Shown: positions 1 to 11,456 of the stretch, piece after piece
Layout of the letters: every line of letters starts with the position of its first letter
Position numbering within the stretch: the first letter of the stretch is position 1
Source: Linyphia triangularis
Taxonomy: Eukaryota > Arthropoda > Arachnida > Araneae > Linyphiidae
Direction: 5' to 3'
Assembly: GCA_963978545.1 (NCBI GenBank)
Contig: OZ021722.1
Coordinates: forward strand, 15,318,801-15,382,800
Length of the DNA stretch: 64,000 nt
Translations under genes and position numbers: made by a program
Notes under the pieces: model-generated
Told to the model about the DNA's origin: nothing
What the model saw: only the letters and a program-made list of their open reading frames with translations
The model's database searches: none

Positions 1-909
1 TTAAAAATGAAATTTTCCATTCAAATACACTCAAAACTGAAATATTTCAAGATTTTCAAAAAATTGAATTTTTTATTTTTAGAATACTTTTTTTAAATTA
101 AAATTTGGTACAATAATAACTATAAAACATATATCCAACTGCAATTCGCAATTTGAAAGCATTTGAGCAATTTTCTCGAAAATACAATTCCCCATTGAAT
201 TCACATGGCGGACTATTCAATAAATAATTGTTCAAAAATTAAAATTTTCAAAATTTTTTCCCGTTTGTGATATCGAAGCTTATATATAGTCGAATATCCA
301 ATTTCAATTTTATAACACTCACTAAATAAAAAGTGGGTCTAAAGTTGTTCCAAAAAATGCAATTTTCTAAAAAATAAAATTCCCCCATTGAAAACACATG
401 GTGGACTATTCAATGAATAATTGTTCAAAAATTAAAATTTTCAAAATTTTTTCCCGTTTGTGATATTGAAGCTCATATGTAGGAGAATCTCCAATTCCAA
501 TTTTATAACACTTACTAAATAAGAAGTGGGTCTAAAGTTGTTCCAAAAAGTGCAATTTTCTAAAAAATAAAATTTCCCCATTGAAAACACATGGCGGACT
601 GTTCAATGAATTATTGTTCAAAAAGTAAAATTTTCAAATTTTTTTCCGGTGTGTGATAGTGAAGCTTATATATAGGAGAATCTCCAATTCCAATTTTATA
701 ACACTCACTAAATAAGAAGTGGGTCTATAGTTGGTTCAAAATGTGCAAATTTCTCAAAAATAAAATTTCCCCATTGAAAACACATGGCGGACTGTTCAAT
801 GAATTATTGTTCAAAAAGTAAAATTTTCAAATTTTTTTCTGGTTTGTGATATTGAAGCTCATATATAGGAGAATATCGAATTTGAATTTTATAACACTCA
901 CTAAATAAG
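1..909 (+). repeat. Unit F0: 5'-truncated core plus 3 monomers
   Basis: The window opens about 560 bp into a core (1-330); monomers start at 331, 524 and 717. The core differs from most others by GATTTTCAAAAAATTG near 51 (usually GATTTTCGAAAAATTG), GTACAATAATAAC near 108 and TATATAGTCGAATATCC near 283. Confidence 0.93.
717..909 (+). repeat. 193-bp monomer (reference copy)
   Basis: A representative of the basic repeat. The preceding copies start at 331 and 524, each exactly 193 bp apart. Order of landmarks: AAGTGGGTCT at offset 1, GTGCAAATTTCTC near 27, CCCCATTGAAAACACATGG near 55, GTTCAATGAATTATTGTTC near 77, AAAATTTTC with a following T-run near 105, a GTGATATTGAAGC element near 130, ATATATAGGAGAAT near 146, and TTATAACACTCACTAAATAAG at the 3' end. 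Common variants swap TTGTTCCAAAAAGTG for TTGGTTCAAAATGTG, CATGGCGG for CATGACGG or CATGGTGG, and CTCCAATTCCAA for CTCCTATTCGAA or CTCGAATTTGAA. Confidence 0.95.
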
Positions 910-1799
910 AAGTGGGTCTAAAGTTGGTCCTAAAAATTGAACTTTCAAAATTTTCGTTTAAAATTTTTCCCATGTTAACAGTATGGAAAATTACACACTT
1001 CTGAATTTTCAAAATTTTACCATCATTTTGCAACTAGGGTAACAGAAATTGTCATCCGAATCGATTTCCACATTCAAGTGGTTATTAAAATGAAATTTTA
1101 CTTCTCAAAATTCGGTTATTGCCAAAAAAATCTTTATATCCCTTTGAATATACATTAAACTTGCCAATCCTTATACAATTTTCCAATTCTCAATTTTCGA
1201 TTTTTAACCTTAATTTGTAGCCTAGGATAATAAAAGTCACCTTCCGATTTCTTTCTGATCATCAATTTGCTCATGAAATATTATTTTAGTACACAAAATC
1301 GAAGCAATGCTACGTAAAATAAAGCCTCAAAACAGTTTCTGAGCGCTTTCGTTTCAAAATTTCAACTTCCCATAGAGCTATGCAAAAATAGTTTTTTTTG
1401 GCAAAATTTTGAAATTTGTTTGATTTTTAATGTGTTTTTGAATAAAAAAACACAATTTGGAACCATTTGTTAAAAATGAAATTTTCCATTCAAATACACT
1501 CAAAACTGAAATATTTCAAGATTTTCGAAAAATTGAATTTTTTATTTTTAGAATACTTTTTTTTAATTAAAATTTGGTACAAGAATAATTATAAAACATA
1601 TATCCAACTGCAATTCGCAATTTGAAAGCATTTGAGCAATTTTCTCGAAAATACAATTCCCCAATGAATTCACATGGCGGACTATTCAATGAGAAATTGT
1701 TCAAAAATTTAAATTTTCAAAATTTTTTCCCGTTTGTGATATTGAAGCTTATATATAGGAGAATATCCAATTTCAATTTTATAACACTCACTAAATAAA
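910..1799 (+). repeat. Core segment (reference copy), probably five diverged monomers
   Basis: The approximately 890-bp element that starts each higher-order unit. Its first 16 bases match the 193-bp monomer, and its last 150 or so (from GAGCAATTTTCTCGAAAATAC, near 1635) match the monomer again. Between them, weakened versions of the monomer landmark around GAAAACACATGG recur near 974, 1145, 1326, 1489 and 1664, spacings of 171, 181, 163 and 175 bp. This suggests five diverged sub-repeats at about 910-1085, 1086-1266, 1267-1429, 1430-1604 and 1605-1799. No coding potential, terminal repeats or transposase remnant was seen. The sub-repeat reading rests on alignment by eye in A+T-rich sequence. 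Confidence 0.75.
1432..1453 (+). repeat. Short hairpin in the core
   Basis: GTGTTTTT (1432-1439) and AAAAACAC (1446-1453) form a perfect 8-bp inverted repeat around a 6-base loop. It sits at the same place in most cores. In some it is weakened: the F14 copy near 24778 reads GTGTGTTTGAAT, and the F23 copy near 38078 reads ATATGTTTTTG. There is no evidence that it acts as a terminator or as an RNA. Confidence 0.6.
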
Positions 1800-1947
1800 A
1801 AATGGGTCTAAAGTTGTTCCAAAAAGTGCAATTTTCTCAAAAATAAGATTTCGCCATTGAAAACACATGACGGACTGTTCAATGAATTATTTTTCAAAAA
1901 GTAAAATTTTCAAAATTTTTTCCGGTTTGTGATATTGAAGCTCATAT

Positions 1948-1964
1948 ATAGGAGAATCTCCTAT
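1948..1964 (+). repeat. 17-nt palindrome in the monomer preceding a core
   Basis: ATAGGAGAATCTCCTAT has 8-bp arms around one central A. The full palindrome depends on the CTCCTATTCGAATTTT variant, which is found mainly in the last monomer of a unit, immediately before the next core. Monomers ending CTCCAATTCC or CTCGAATTTG keep only the inner arms or less. Confidence 0.7.
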
Positions 1965-1992
1965 TCGAATTTTATAACACTCACTAAATAAG

Positions 1993-3074
1993 AAGTGGGT
2001 CTAAAGTTGGTCCTAAAAATTGAATTTTCAAAATTTTCGTTTAAAATTTTTCCAATGTTAACAGTATGGAAAATTTCACACTTCTAAATTTTCAAAATTT
2101 TACAATCATTTTGCAACTAGGGTAACAGAATTTGTCAACCGAATTGATTTCCACATTCAAGTGGTTATTAAAATGAAATTTTACTTCTCAAAATTCGGTT
2201 ATTGCCAAAAAAATCTTTATATCCCTTTGAATATACATTAAACTTGCCAATCCTTAGGCAATTTTCCAATTCTCAATTTTCGATTTTTAACCTTAATTTG
2301 TAGCCTAGGATAATAAAAGTCATCTTCCGATTTCTTTCTGATCATCAATTTGCTCATGAAATATTATTTTAGTACACAAAATCGAAGCAATGCTACGTAA
2401 AATAAAGCCTCAAAACAGTTTCTGAGCGCTTTCGTTTCAAAATTTCAACTTCTCATAGAGCTATTCAAAAATAGTTTTTTTTGCCAAAATTTTGAAATTT
2501 GTTTGATTTTTAATGTGTTTTTGAATAAAAAAACACAATTTGGAACCATTTGTTAAAAATGAAATTTTCCATTCAAATACACTCAAAACTGAAATATTTC
2601 AAGATTTTCGAAAAATTGAATTTTTTATTTTTAGAATACTTTTTTTAATTAAAATTTGGTACAAGAATAACTATAAAACATATATCCAACTGCGATTCGC
2701 AATTTGAAAGCATTTGAGCAATTTTCTCGAAAATACAATTCCCCAATGAATTCACATGGCGGACTATTCAATGAATAATTGTTCAAAAATTAAAATTTTC
2801 AAAATTTTTTCCCGTTTGTGATATTGAAGCTTATATATAGGAGAATATCCAATTTCAATTTTATAACACTCACTAAATAAAAAATGGGTCTAAAGTTGTT
2901 CCAAAAAGTGCAATTTTCTCAAAAATAAGATTTCGGAATTGAAAACACATGACGGACTGTTCAATGAATTATTTTTCAAAAAGTAAAATTTTCAAAATTT
3001 TTTCCGGTTTGTGATATTGAAGCTCATATATAGGAGAATCTCCTATTCGAATTTTATAACACTCACTAAATAAG
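1993..3074 (+). repeat. Unit F2: core plus 1 monomer (1082 bp)
   Basis: The core carries GTCAACCGAATTGATTTCC near 2136 and TTTCCAATGTTAAC near 2049. Its single monomer has TTTCGGAATTGAAAAC near 2931 in place of the usual TTTCGCCATTG. Confidence 0.93.
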
Positions 3075-5700
3075 AAGTGGGTCTAAAGTTGGTCCTAAAA
3101 ATTGAACTTTCAAAATTTTCGTTTAAAATTTTTCCCATGTTAACAGTATGGAAAATTTCACACTTCTAAATTTTCAAAATTTTACAATCATTTTGCAACT
3201 AGGGTAACAGAATTTGTCAACCGAATCGATTTCCACATTCAAGTGGTTATTAAAATGAAATTTTACTTCTCAAAATTCGGTTATTGCCAAAAAAATCTTT
3301 ATATCCCTTTGAATATACATTAAACTTGCCAATCCTTAGGTAATTTTCCAATTCTTAATTTTCGAATTTTAACCTTAATTTGTAGCCTAGGATAATAAAA
3401 GTCATCTTCCGATTTCTTTCTGATCATCAATTTGCTCATGAAATATTATTTTAGTACACAAAATCGAAGCAAAGCAACGTAAAATAAAGCCTCAAAACAG
3501 TTTCTGAGCGCTTCCGTTTCAAAATTTCAACTTCTCATAGAGCTATTCAAAAATAATTTTTTTTGCCAAAATTTTGAAATTTGTTTGATTTTTAATGTGT
3601 TTTTGAATAAAAAAAACACAATTTGGAACCATTTGTTAAAAATGAAATTTTCCATTCAAATACACTCAAAACTGAAATATTTCAAGATTTTCGAAAAATT
3701 GAATTTTTTATTTTTAGAATACTTTTTTTTAATTAAAATTTGGTACAAGAATAACTATAAAACATATATCCAACTGCAATTCGCAATTTGAAAGCATTTG
3801 AGCAATTTTCTCGAAAATACAATTCCCCATTGAAATCACATGGCGGACTATTCAATGAATAATTGTTCAAAAATTAAAATTTTCAAATTTTTTTCCCGTT
3901 TGTTATATTGAAGCTTATATATAGGAGAATGTCCAATTTCAATTTTATAACACTCACTAAATAAGAAGTGGGTCTAAAGTTGTTCCAAAAAGTGCAATTT
4001 TCTAAAAAATAAGATTTCGCCATTGGAAACACATGACGGACTATTCAATGAATAATTTTTCAAAAAGTAAAATTTTCAAAATTTGTTCCCGTTTGTGATA
4101 TTGAAGCTTATATATAGGAGAATCTCCAATTCCAATTTTATAACACTCACTAAATAAGAAGTGGGTCTATAGTTGGTTCAAAATGTGCAAATTTCTCAAA
4201 ATTAAAATTTCCCCATTGAAAACACATGGCGGACTGTTCAATGAATTATTGTTCAAAAAGTAAAATATTCAAAATTTTTTCCGGTTTGTGATATCGAAGC
4301 TCATATATAGGAGAATCTCGAATTTGAATTTTATAACACTCACTAAATAAGAAGTGGGTCTAAAGTTGTTCCAAAAAGTGCAATTTTCTCAAAAATAAGA
4401 TTTCGCCATTGAAAACACATGACGGACTGTTCAATGAATAATTGTTCAAAAATTTAAATTTTCAAAATTTTTTCCCGTGTGTGATATTGAAGCTTATATA
4501 TAGGAGAATATCTAATTCCAATTTTATAACACTTACTAAATAAGAAGTGGGTCTAAAGTTGTTCAAAAAAGTGCAATTTTCTAAAAAATAAAATTTCCCC
4601 ATTGAAAACACATGGCGGACTGTTCAATGAATTATTGTTCAAAAAGTAAAATTTTCAAAATTTTTTCCATTGTGTGATATTGAAGCTTATATATAGGTGA
4701 ATCTCCATTTTCAATTTTATAACACTCACTAAATAAAAAGTGGGTCTAAAGTTGTTCCAAAAAGTGCAATTTTCTAAAAAATAAAATTCCCCCATTGAAA
4801 ACACATGGTGGACTATTCAATGAATAATTGTTCAAAAATTAAAATTTTCAAATTTTTTTCCAGTGTGTGGTATTGAAGCTTATATATAGGAGAATCTCCA
4901 ATTCCAATTTTATAACACTTACTAAATAAGAAGTGGGTCTAAAGTTGTTCCAAAAAGTGCAATTTTCTAAAAAATAAAATTTCCCCATTGAAAACACATG
5001 GCGGACTGTTCAATGAATTATTGTTCAAAAAATAATTTTCAAAATTTTTTCCGGTTTGTGATATTGAAGCTCATATATAGGAGAATCTCGAATTTGAATT
5101 TTATAACACTCACTAAATAAGAAGTGGGTCTATAGTTGGTTCGAAATGTGCAATTTTCTCAAAAATAAAATTTCACAATTGAAAACACATGGCGGACTGT
5201 TCAATGAATTATTGTTCGAAAAGTAAAATTTTCAAAATTTTTTCCGGTGTGTGATATTGAAGCTCATATATAGGAGAATCTCGAATTTAAATTTTATAAC
5301 ACTCACTAAATAAGAAGTGGGTCTAAGGTTGTTCCAAAAAGTGCAATTTTCTCAAAAATAAGATTTCGCCATTGAAAACACATGACGGACTATTCAATGA
5401 ATAATTTTTCAAAAAGTAAAATTTTCAAAATTTTTTCCGGTGTGTGATATTGAAACTTATATATAGGAGAATCTCCAATTCCAATTTTATAACACTCACT
5501 AAATAAGAAGTGGGTCTATAGTTGGTTCAAAATGTGCAATTTTCTCAAAAATAAGATTTCGCCATTGAAAACACATGACGGACTGTTCAATGAATTATTT
5601 TTCAAAAAGTAAAATTTTCAAAATTCTTTCCGGTTTCTGATATTGAAGCTCATATATAGGAGAATATCCTATTCGAATTTTATAACACTCACTAAATAAG
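3075..5700 (+). repeat. Unit F3: core plus 9 monomers (2626 bp)
   Basis: The longest monomer run in the window. The core belongs to the beta subtype (GTCAACCGAATCG, GCAACGTAAAATAAAG, GCGCTTCCGTTTC). The right part of the run, from about 4605, is the start of the 2432-bp tandem duplication. Confidence 0.93.
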
Positions 5701-8700
5701 AAGTGGGTCTAAAGTTGGTCCTAAAAATTGAACTTTCAAAATTTTCGTTTAAAATTTTTTCCATGTTAACAGTATGGAAAATTTCACACTTCTAATCTTT
5801 CAAAATTTTACAATCATTTTGCAACTAGGGTAACAGAAATTGTCATCCGAATCGATTTCCACATTCAAGTGGTTATTAAAATGAAATTTTACTTCTCAAA
5901 ATTCGGTTATTGCCAAAAAAATCTTTATATCCCTTTGAATATACATTAAACTTGCCAATCCTTAGGCAATTTTCCAATTCTCAATTTTCGAATTTTAACC
6001 TTAATTTGTAGCCTAGGATAATATAAGTCATCTTCCGATTTCTTTCTGATCATCAATTTGCTCATGAAATATTATTTTAGTAAACAAAATCGAAGCAATG
6101 CTACGTAAAATAAAGCCTCAAAACAGTTTCTGAGCGCTTTCGTTTCAAAATTTCAACTTCTCATAGAGCTATGCAAAAATAGTTTTTTTTGCCAAAATTT
6201 TGAAATTTGTTTGATTTTTAATGTGTTTTTGAATAAAAAAACACAATTTGGAACCATTTGTTAAAAATGAAATTTTCCATTCAAATACACTCAAAACTGA
6301 AATATTTCAAGATTTTCGAAAAATTGAATTTTTTATTTTTAGAATACTTTTTTTTAATTAAAATTTGGTACAAGAATAATTATAAAACATATATCCAACT
6401 GCAATTCGCAATTTGAAATTATTTGAGCAATTTTCTTGAAAATACAATTCCCCATTGAAATCACATGGCGGACTATTCAATGAATAATTGTTCAAAAAGT
6501 AAAATTTTCAAAAGTTTTTCCCGTTAGTGATATTGAAGCTTATATATAGGAGAGTCTCCATTTTCAATTTTATAACACTCACTAAATAAAAAGTGGGTCT
6601 AAAGTTGTTCCAAAAAGTGCAATTTTCTAAAAAATAAAATTCCCCCATTGAAAACACATGGTGGACTATTCAATGAATAATTGTTCAAAAAGTAAAATTT
6701 TCAAAATTTTTTCCCGTGTGTGATTTTGAAGCTTATATATAAGAGAATCTCCAATTCCAATTTTATAACACTTACTAAATAAGAAGTGGGTCTAAAGTTG
6801 TTCCAAAAAGTGCAATTTTCTAAAAAATAAAATTTCCCCATTGAAAACACATGGCGGACTGTTCAATGAATTATTGTTCAAAAAGTAAAATTTTCAAAAT
6901 TTTTTCCGGTTTGTGATATTGAAGCTTATATATAGGAGAGTCTCCATTTTCGATTTTATAACACTCACTAAATAAAAAGTGGGTCTAAAGTTGTTCCAAA
7001 AAGTGCAATTTTCTAAAAAATAAAATTTCCCCATTAAAAACACATGGCGGACTGTTCAATGAATTATTGTTCAAAAAGTAAAATTTTCAAAATTTTTTCC
7101 ATTGTGTGATATTGAAGCTTATATATAGGTGAATCTCCATTTTCAATTTTATAACACTCACTAAATAAAAAGTGGGTCTAAAGTTGTTCCAAAAAGTGCA
7201 ATTTTCTAAAAAATAAAATTCCCCCATTGAAAACACATGGTGGACTATTCAATGAATAATTGTTCAAAAATTAAAATTTTCAAATTTTTTTCCAGTGTGT
7301 GGTATTGAAGCTTATATATAGGAGAATCTCCAATTCCAATTTTATAACACTTACTAAATAAGAAGTGGGTCTAAAGTTGTTCCAAAAAGTGCAATTTTCT
7401 AAAAAATAAAATTTCCCCATTGAAAACACATGGCGGACTGTTCAATGAATTATTGTTCAAAAAATAATTTTCAAAATTTTTTCCGGTTTGTGATATTGAA
7501 GCTCATATATAGGAGAATCTCGAATTTGAATTTTATAACACTCACTAAATAAGAAGTGGGTCTATAGTTGGTTCGAAATGTGCAATTTTCTCAAAAATAA
7601 AATTTCACAATTGAAAACACATGGCGGACTGTTCAATGAATTATTGTTCGAAAAGTAAAATTTTCAAAATTTTTTCCGGTGTGTGATATTGAAGCTCATA
7701 TATAGGAGAATCTCGAATTTAAATTTTATAACACTCACTAAATAAGAAGTGGGTCTAAGGTTGTTCCAAAAAGTGCAATTTTCTCAAAAATAAGATTTCG
7801 CCATTGAAAACACATGACGGACTATTCAATGAATAATTTTTCAAAAAGTAAAATTTTCAAAATTTTTTCCGGTGTGTGATATTGAAACTTATATATAGGA
7901 GAATCTCCAATTCCAATTTTATAACACTCACTAAATAAGAAGTGGGTCTATAGTTGGTTCAAAATGTGCAATTTTCTCAAAAATAAGATTTCGCCATTGA
8001 AAACACATGACGGACTGTTCAATGAATTATTTTTCAAAAAGTAAAATTTTCAAAATTCTTTCCGGTTTCTGATATTGAAGCTCATATATAGGAGAATATC
8101 CTATTCGAATTTTATAACACTCACTAAATAAGAAGTGGGTCTAAAGTTGGTCCTAAAAATTGAACTTTCAAAATTTTCGTTTAAAATTTTTTCCATGTTA
8201 ACAGTATGGAAAATTTCACACTTCTAATCTTTCAAAATTTTACAATCATTTTGCAACTAGGGTAACAGAAATTGTCATCCGAATCGATTTCCACATTCAA
8301 GTGGTTATTAAAATGAAATTTTACTTCTCAAAATTCGGTTATTGCCAAAAAAATCTTTATATCCCTTTGAATATACATTAAACTTGCCAATCCTTAGGCA
8401 ATTTTCCAATTCTCAATTTTCGAATTTTAACCTTAATTTGTAGCCTAGGATAATATAAGTCATCTTCCGATTTCTTTCTGATCATCAATTTGCTCATGAA
8501 ATATTATTTTAGTAAACAAAATCGAAGCAATGCTACGTAAAATAAAGCCTCAAAACAGTTTCTGAGCGCTTTCGTTTCAAAATTTCAACTTCTCATAGAG
8601 CTATGCAAAAATAGTTTTTTTTGCCAAAATTTTGAAATTTGTTTGATTTTTAATGTGTTTTTGAATAAAAAAACACAATTTGGAACCATTTGTTAAAAAT

Positions 8701-9560
8701 GAAATTTTCCATTCAAATACACTCAAAACTGAAATATTTCAAGATTTTCGAAAAATTGAATTTTTTATTTTTAGAATACTTTTTTTTAATTAAAATTTGG
8801 TACAAGAATAATTATAAAACATATATCCAACTGCAATTCGCAATTTGAAATTATTTGAGCAATTTTCTTGAAAATACAATTCCCCATTGAAATCACATGG
8901 CGGACTATTCAATGAATAATTGTTCAAAAAGTAAAATTTTCAAAAGTTTTTCCCGTTAGTGATATTGAAGCTTATATATAGGAGAGTCTCCATTTTCAAT
9001 TTTATAACACTCACTAAATAAAAAGTGGGTCTAAAGTTGTTCCAAAAAGTGCAATTTTCTAAAAAATAAAATTCCCCCATTGAAAACACATGGTGGACTA
9101 TTCAATGAATAATTGTTCAAAAAGTAAAATTTTCAAAATTTTTTCCCGTGTGTGATTTTGAAGCTTATATATAAGAGAATCTCCAATTCCAATTTTATAA
9201 CACTTACTAAATAAGAAGTGGGTCTAAAGTTGTTCCAAAAAGTGCAATTTTCTAAAAAATAAAATTTCCCCATTGAAAACACATGGCGGACTGTTCAATG
9301 AATTATTGTTCAAAAAGTAAAATTTTCAAAATTTTTTCCGGTTTGTGATATTGAAGCTTATATATAGGAGAGTCTCCATTTTCGATTTTATAACACTCAC
9401 TAAATAAAAAGTGGGTCTAAAGTTGTTCCAAAAAGTGCAATTTTCTAAAAAATAAAATTTCCCCATTAAAAACACATGGCGGACTGTTCAATGAATTATT
9501 GTTCAAAAAGTAAAATTTTCAAAATTTTTTCCATTGTGTGATATTGAAGCTTATATATAG
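4605..9560 (+). repeat. 2432-bp tandem duplication
   Basis: Positions x and x+2432 match from about 4605 to about 7128 in x. Shared oddities include ATATAGGTGAATCTCC (4693 and 7125), TTCAAAAAATAATTTTC (5023 and 7455), CTTCTAATCTTTC, TTTGAAATTATTTGAGC and CAAAAGTTTTTCCCGTTAG (6509 and 8941). I found no difference at the positions compared. It ends near 9560, where GGAGAATATCC replaces GGTGAATCTCC. Confidence 0.88.
5701..8132 (+). repeat. Unit F4: core plus 8 monomers (2432 bp)
   Basis: Diagnostic changes in the core are CACACTTCTAATCTTTC near 5786, TTTAGTAAACAAAATCG near 6075 and TTTGAAATTATTTGAGC near 6411. All three reappear 2432 bp downstream in F5. Confidence 0.93.
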
Positions 9561-9793
9561 GAGAATATCCATTTTCAATTTTATAACACTCACTAAATAA
9601 AAAGTGGGTCTAAAGTTGTTCCAAAAAGTGCAATTTTCCAAAAATAAGATTTCGCCATGGAAAACACATGACGGACTGTTCAATGAATTATTTTTCAAAA
9701 AGTAAAATTTTCAAAATTTTTTCCGGTTTGTGATATTGAAGCTCATATATAGGAGAATCTCCTATTCGAATTTTATAACACTCACTAAATAAG
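8133..9793 (+). repeat. Unit F5: core plus 4 monomers (1661 bp)
   Basis: The core matches F4 at every diagnostic position checked. The last monomer of the unit, after about 9560, departs from the duplication and carries TTTCGCCATGGAAAAC near 9650. Confidence 0.93.
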
Positions 9794-11456
9794 AAGTGGG
9801 TCTAAAGTTGGTCCTAAAAATTGAACTTTCAAAATTTTCGTTTAAAATTTTCCCCATGTTAACGGTATGGAAAATTTTACACTTCTAAATTTTCAAAATT
9901 TTACAATCATTTTGCAACTAGGGTAACAGAAATTGTCATCCGAATCGATTTCCACATTCAAGTGGTTATTAAAATGAAATTTTACTTCTCAAAATTCGGT
10001 TATTGCCAAAAAAATCTTTATATCCCTTTGAATATACATTAAACTTGCCAATCCTTAGGCAATTTTCCAATTCTCAATTTTCGAATTTTAACCTTAATTT
10101 GTAGCCTAGGATAATAAAAGTCATCTTCCGATTTCTTTCTGATCATCAATTTGCTCATGAAATGTTATTTTAGTACACAAAATCGAAGCAATGCTACGTA
10201 AAATAAAGCCTCAAAACAGTTTCTGAGCGCTTTCGTTTCAAAATTTCAACTTCTCATAGAGCTATTCAAAAATAGTTTTTTTTGCCAAAATTTTGAAATT
10301 TGTTTGATTTTTAATGTGTTTTTGAATAAAAAAACACAATTTGGAACCATTTGTTAAAAATGAAATTTTCCATTCAAATACACTCAAAACTGAAATATTT
10401 CAAGATTTTCGAAAAATTGAATTTTTTATTTTTAGAATACTTTTTTTTTAATTAAAATTTGGTACAAGAATAATTATAAAACATATATCCAACTGCAATT
10501 CGCAATTTGAAAGCATTTGAGCAATTTTCTTGAAAATACAATTCCCCATTGAAATCACATGGCGGACTATTCAATGAATAATTGTTCATAAAGTAAAATT
10601 TTCAAAATTTTTTCCCGTTTGTGATATTGAAGCTTATATATAGGAGAGTCTCCATTTTCGATTTTATAACACTCACTAAATAAAAAGTGGGTCTAAAGTT
10701 GTTCCAAAAAGTGCAATTTTCTAAAAAATAAAATTCCCCTATTGAAAACACATGGTGGACTATTCAATGAATAATTGTTCAAAAATTAAAATTTTCAAAA
10801 TTTTTTCCAGTGTGTGGTATTGAAGCTTATATATAGGAGAATCTCCAATTCCAATTTTATAACACTTACTAAATAAGAAGTGGGTCTAAAGTTGTTCCAA
10901 AAAGTGCAATTTTCTAAAAAATAAAATTTCCCCATTGAAAACACATGGCGGACTGTTCAATGAATTATTGTTCAAAAAGTAAAATTTTCAAAATTTTTTC
11001 CGTTTAGTGATATTGAAGCTCATATATAGGAGAATCTCGAATTTGAATTTTATAACACTCACTAAATAAGAAGTGGGTCTAAAGTTGTTCCAAAAAGTGC
11101 AATTTTCTCAAAAATAAGATTTCGCCATTGAAAACACATGACGGACTATTCAATGAATAATTTTTCAAAAAGTAAAATTTTCAAATTTTTTTCCGGTTTG
11201 TGATATTGAAGCTTATATTTAGGAGAATCTCCTATTCGAATTTTATAACACTCACTAAATAAGAAGTGGGTCTATAGTTGGTTCGAAATGTGCAATTTTC
11301 TCAAAAATAAAATTTCCCCATTGAAAACACATGGCGGACTGTTCAATGAACAATTGTTCAAAAAAGAAAATTTTCAAAATTTTTTCCCGTTTGTGATATT
11401 AAATCTTATATGTAGGAGAATCTCCTATTCGAATTTTATAACACTCACTAAATAAG
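9794..11456 (+). repeat. Unit F6: core plus 4 monomers (1663 bp)
   Basis: The core has CCCCATGTTAACGGTATGG near 9852 and CATGAAATGTTATTTTAG near 10157. The monomers from about 10740 onward are the left end of the 5953-bp duplication. Confidence 0.93.

Larger units (their letters stand above)
910..1992 (+). repeat. Unit F1: core plus 1 monomer (1083 bp)
   Basis: Shortest unit class. Private changes include ACCATCATTTTGC near 1019, CCTTATACAATTTTCC near 1169 and TTTTGGCAAAATTTTG near 1396. Confidence 0.93.

Noticed and set aside
827..1033. Minus-strand open frames of about 67-68 codons at 827-1033, 31456-31659 and 37240-37440
   Set aside because: They span monomer/core boundaries, exist in single units only because of local substitutions, and show no recognisable domain or signal.
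1432..1453. Rho-independent terminator
   Set aside because: The 8-bp stem is almost all A/T, its T-run is part of the stem, there is no upstream gene, and the sequence is eukaryotic satellite.
910..1799. Core as a mobile-element (MITE-like) insertion in a monomer
   Set aside because: No clear terminal inverted repeats or target-site duplication were seen, only an 8-base CTTTCAAA similarity between opposite ends. The internal approximately 175-bp landmark spacing is better explained by diverged monomers. Not fully excluded.
2803..2830. Possible CENP-B box: on the minus strand the monomer reads CTTCAATATCACAAACGGGA
   Set aside because: Only the 3' half (an A, then CGGG) fits the mammalian CENP-B box. 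The required TTCG half is absent, and many monomers change CCCG to CCGG or CCAT. Chance similarity is the better explanation.
3585..3791. A 68-codon open frame repeated identically at 3585, 11967, 16064, 17920 and 22017
   Set aside because: It lies inside the core and recurs only because that core subtype recurs. It crosses A- and T-runs, has low-complexity K/N/F/I composition, and is broken in most other cores by single-base changes in the homopolymers.
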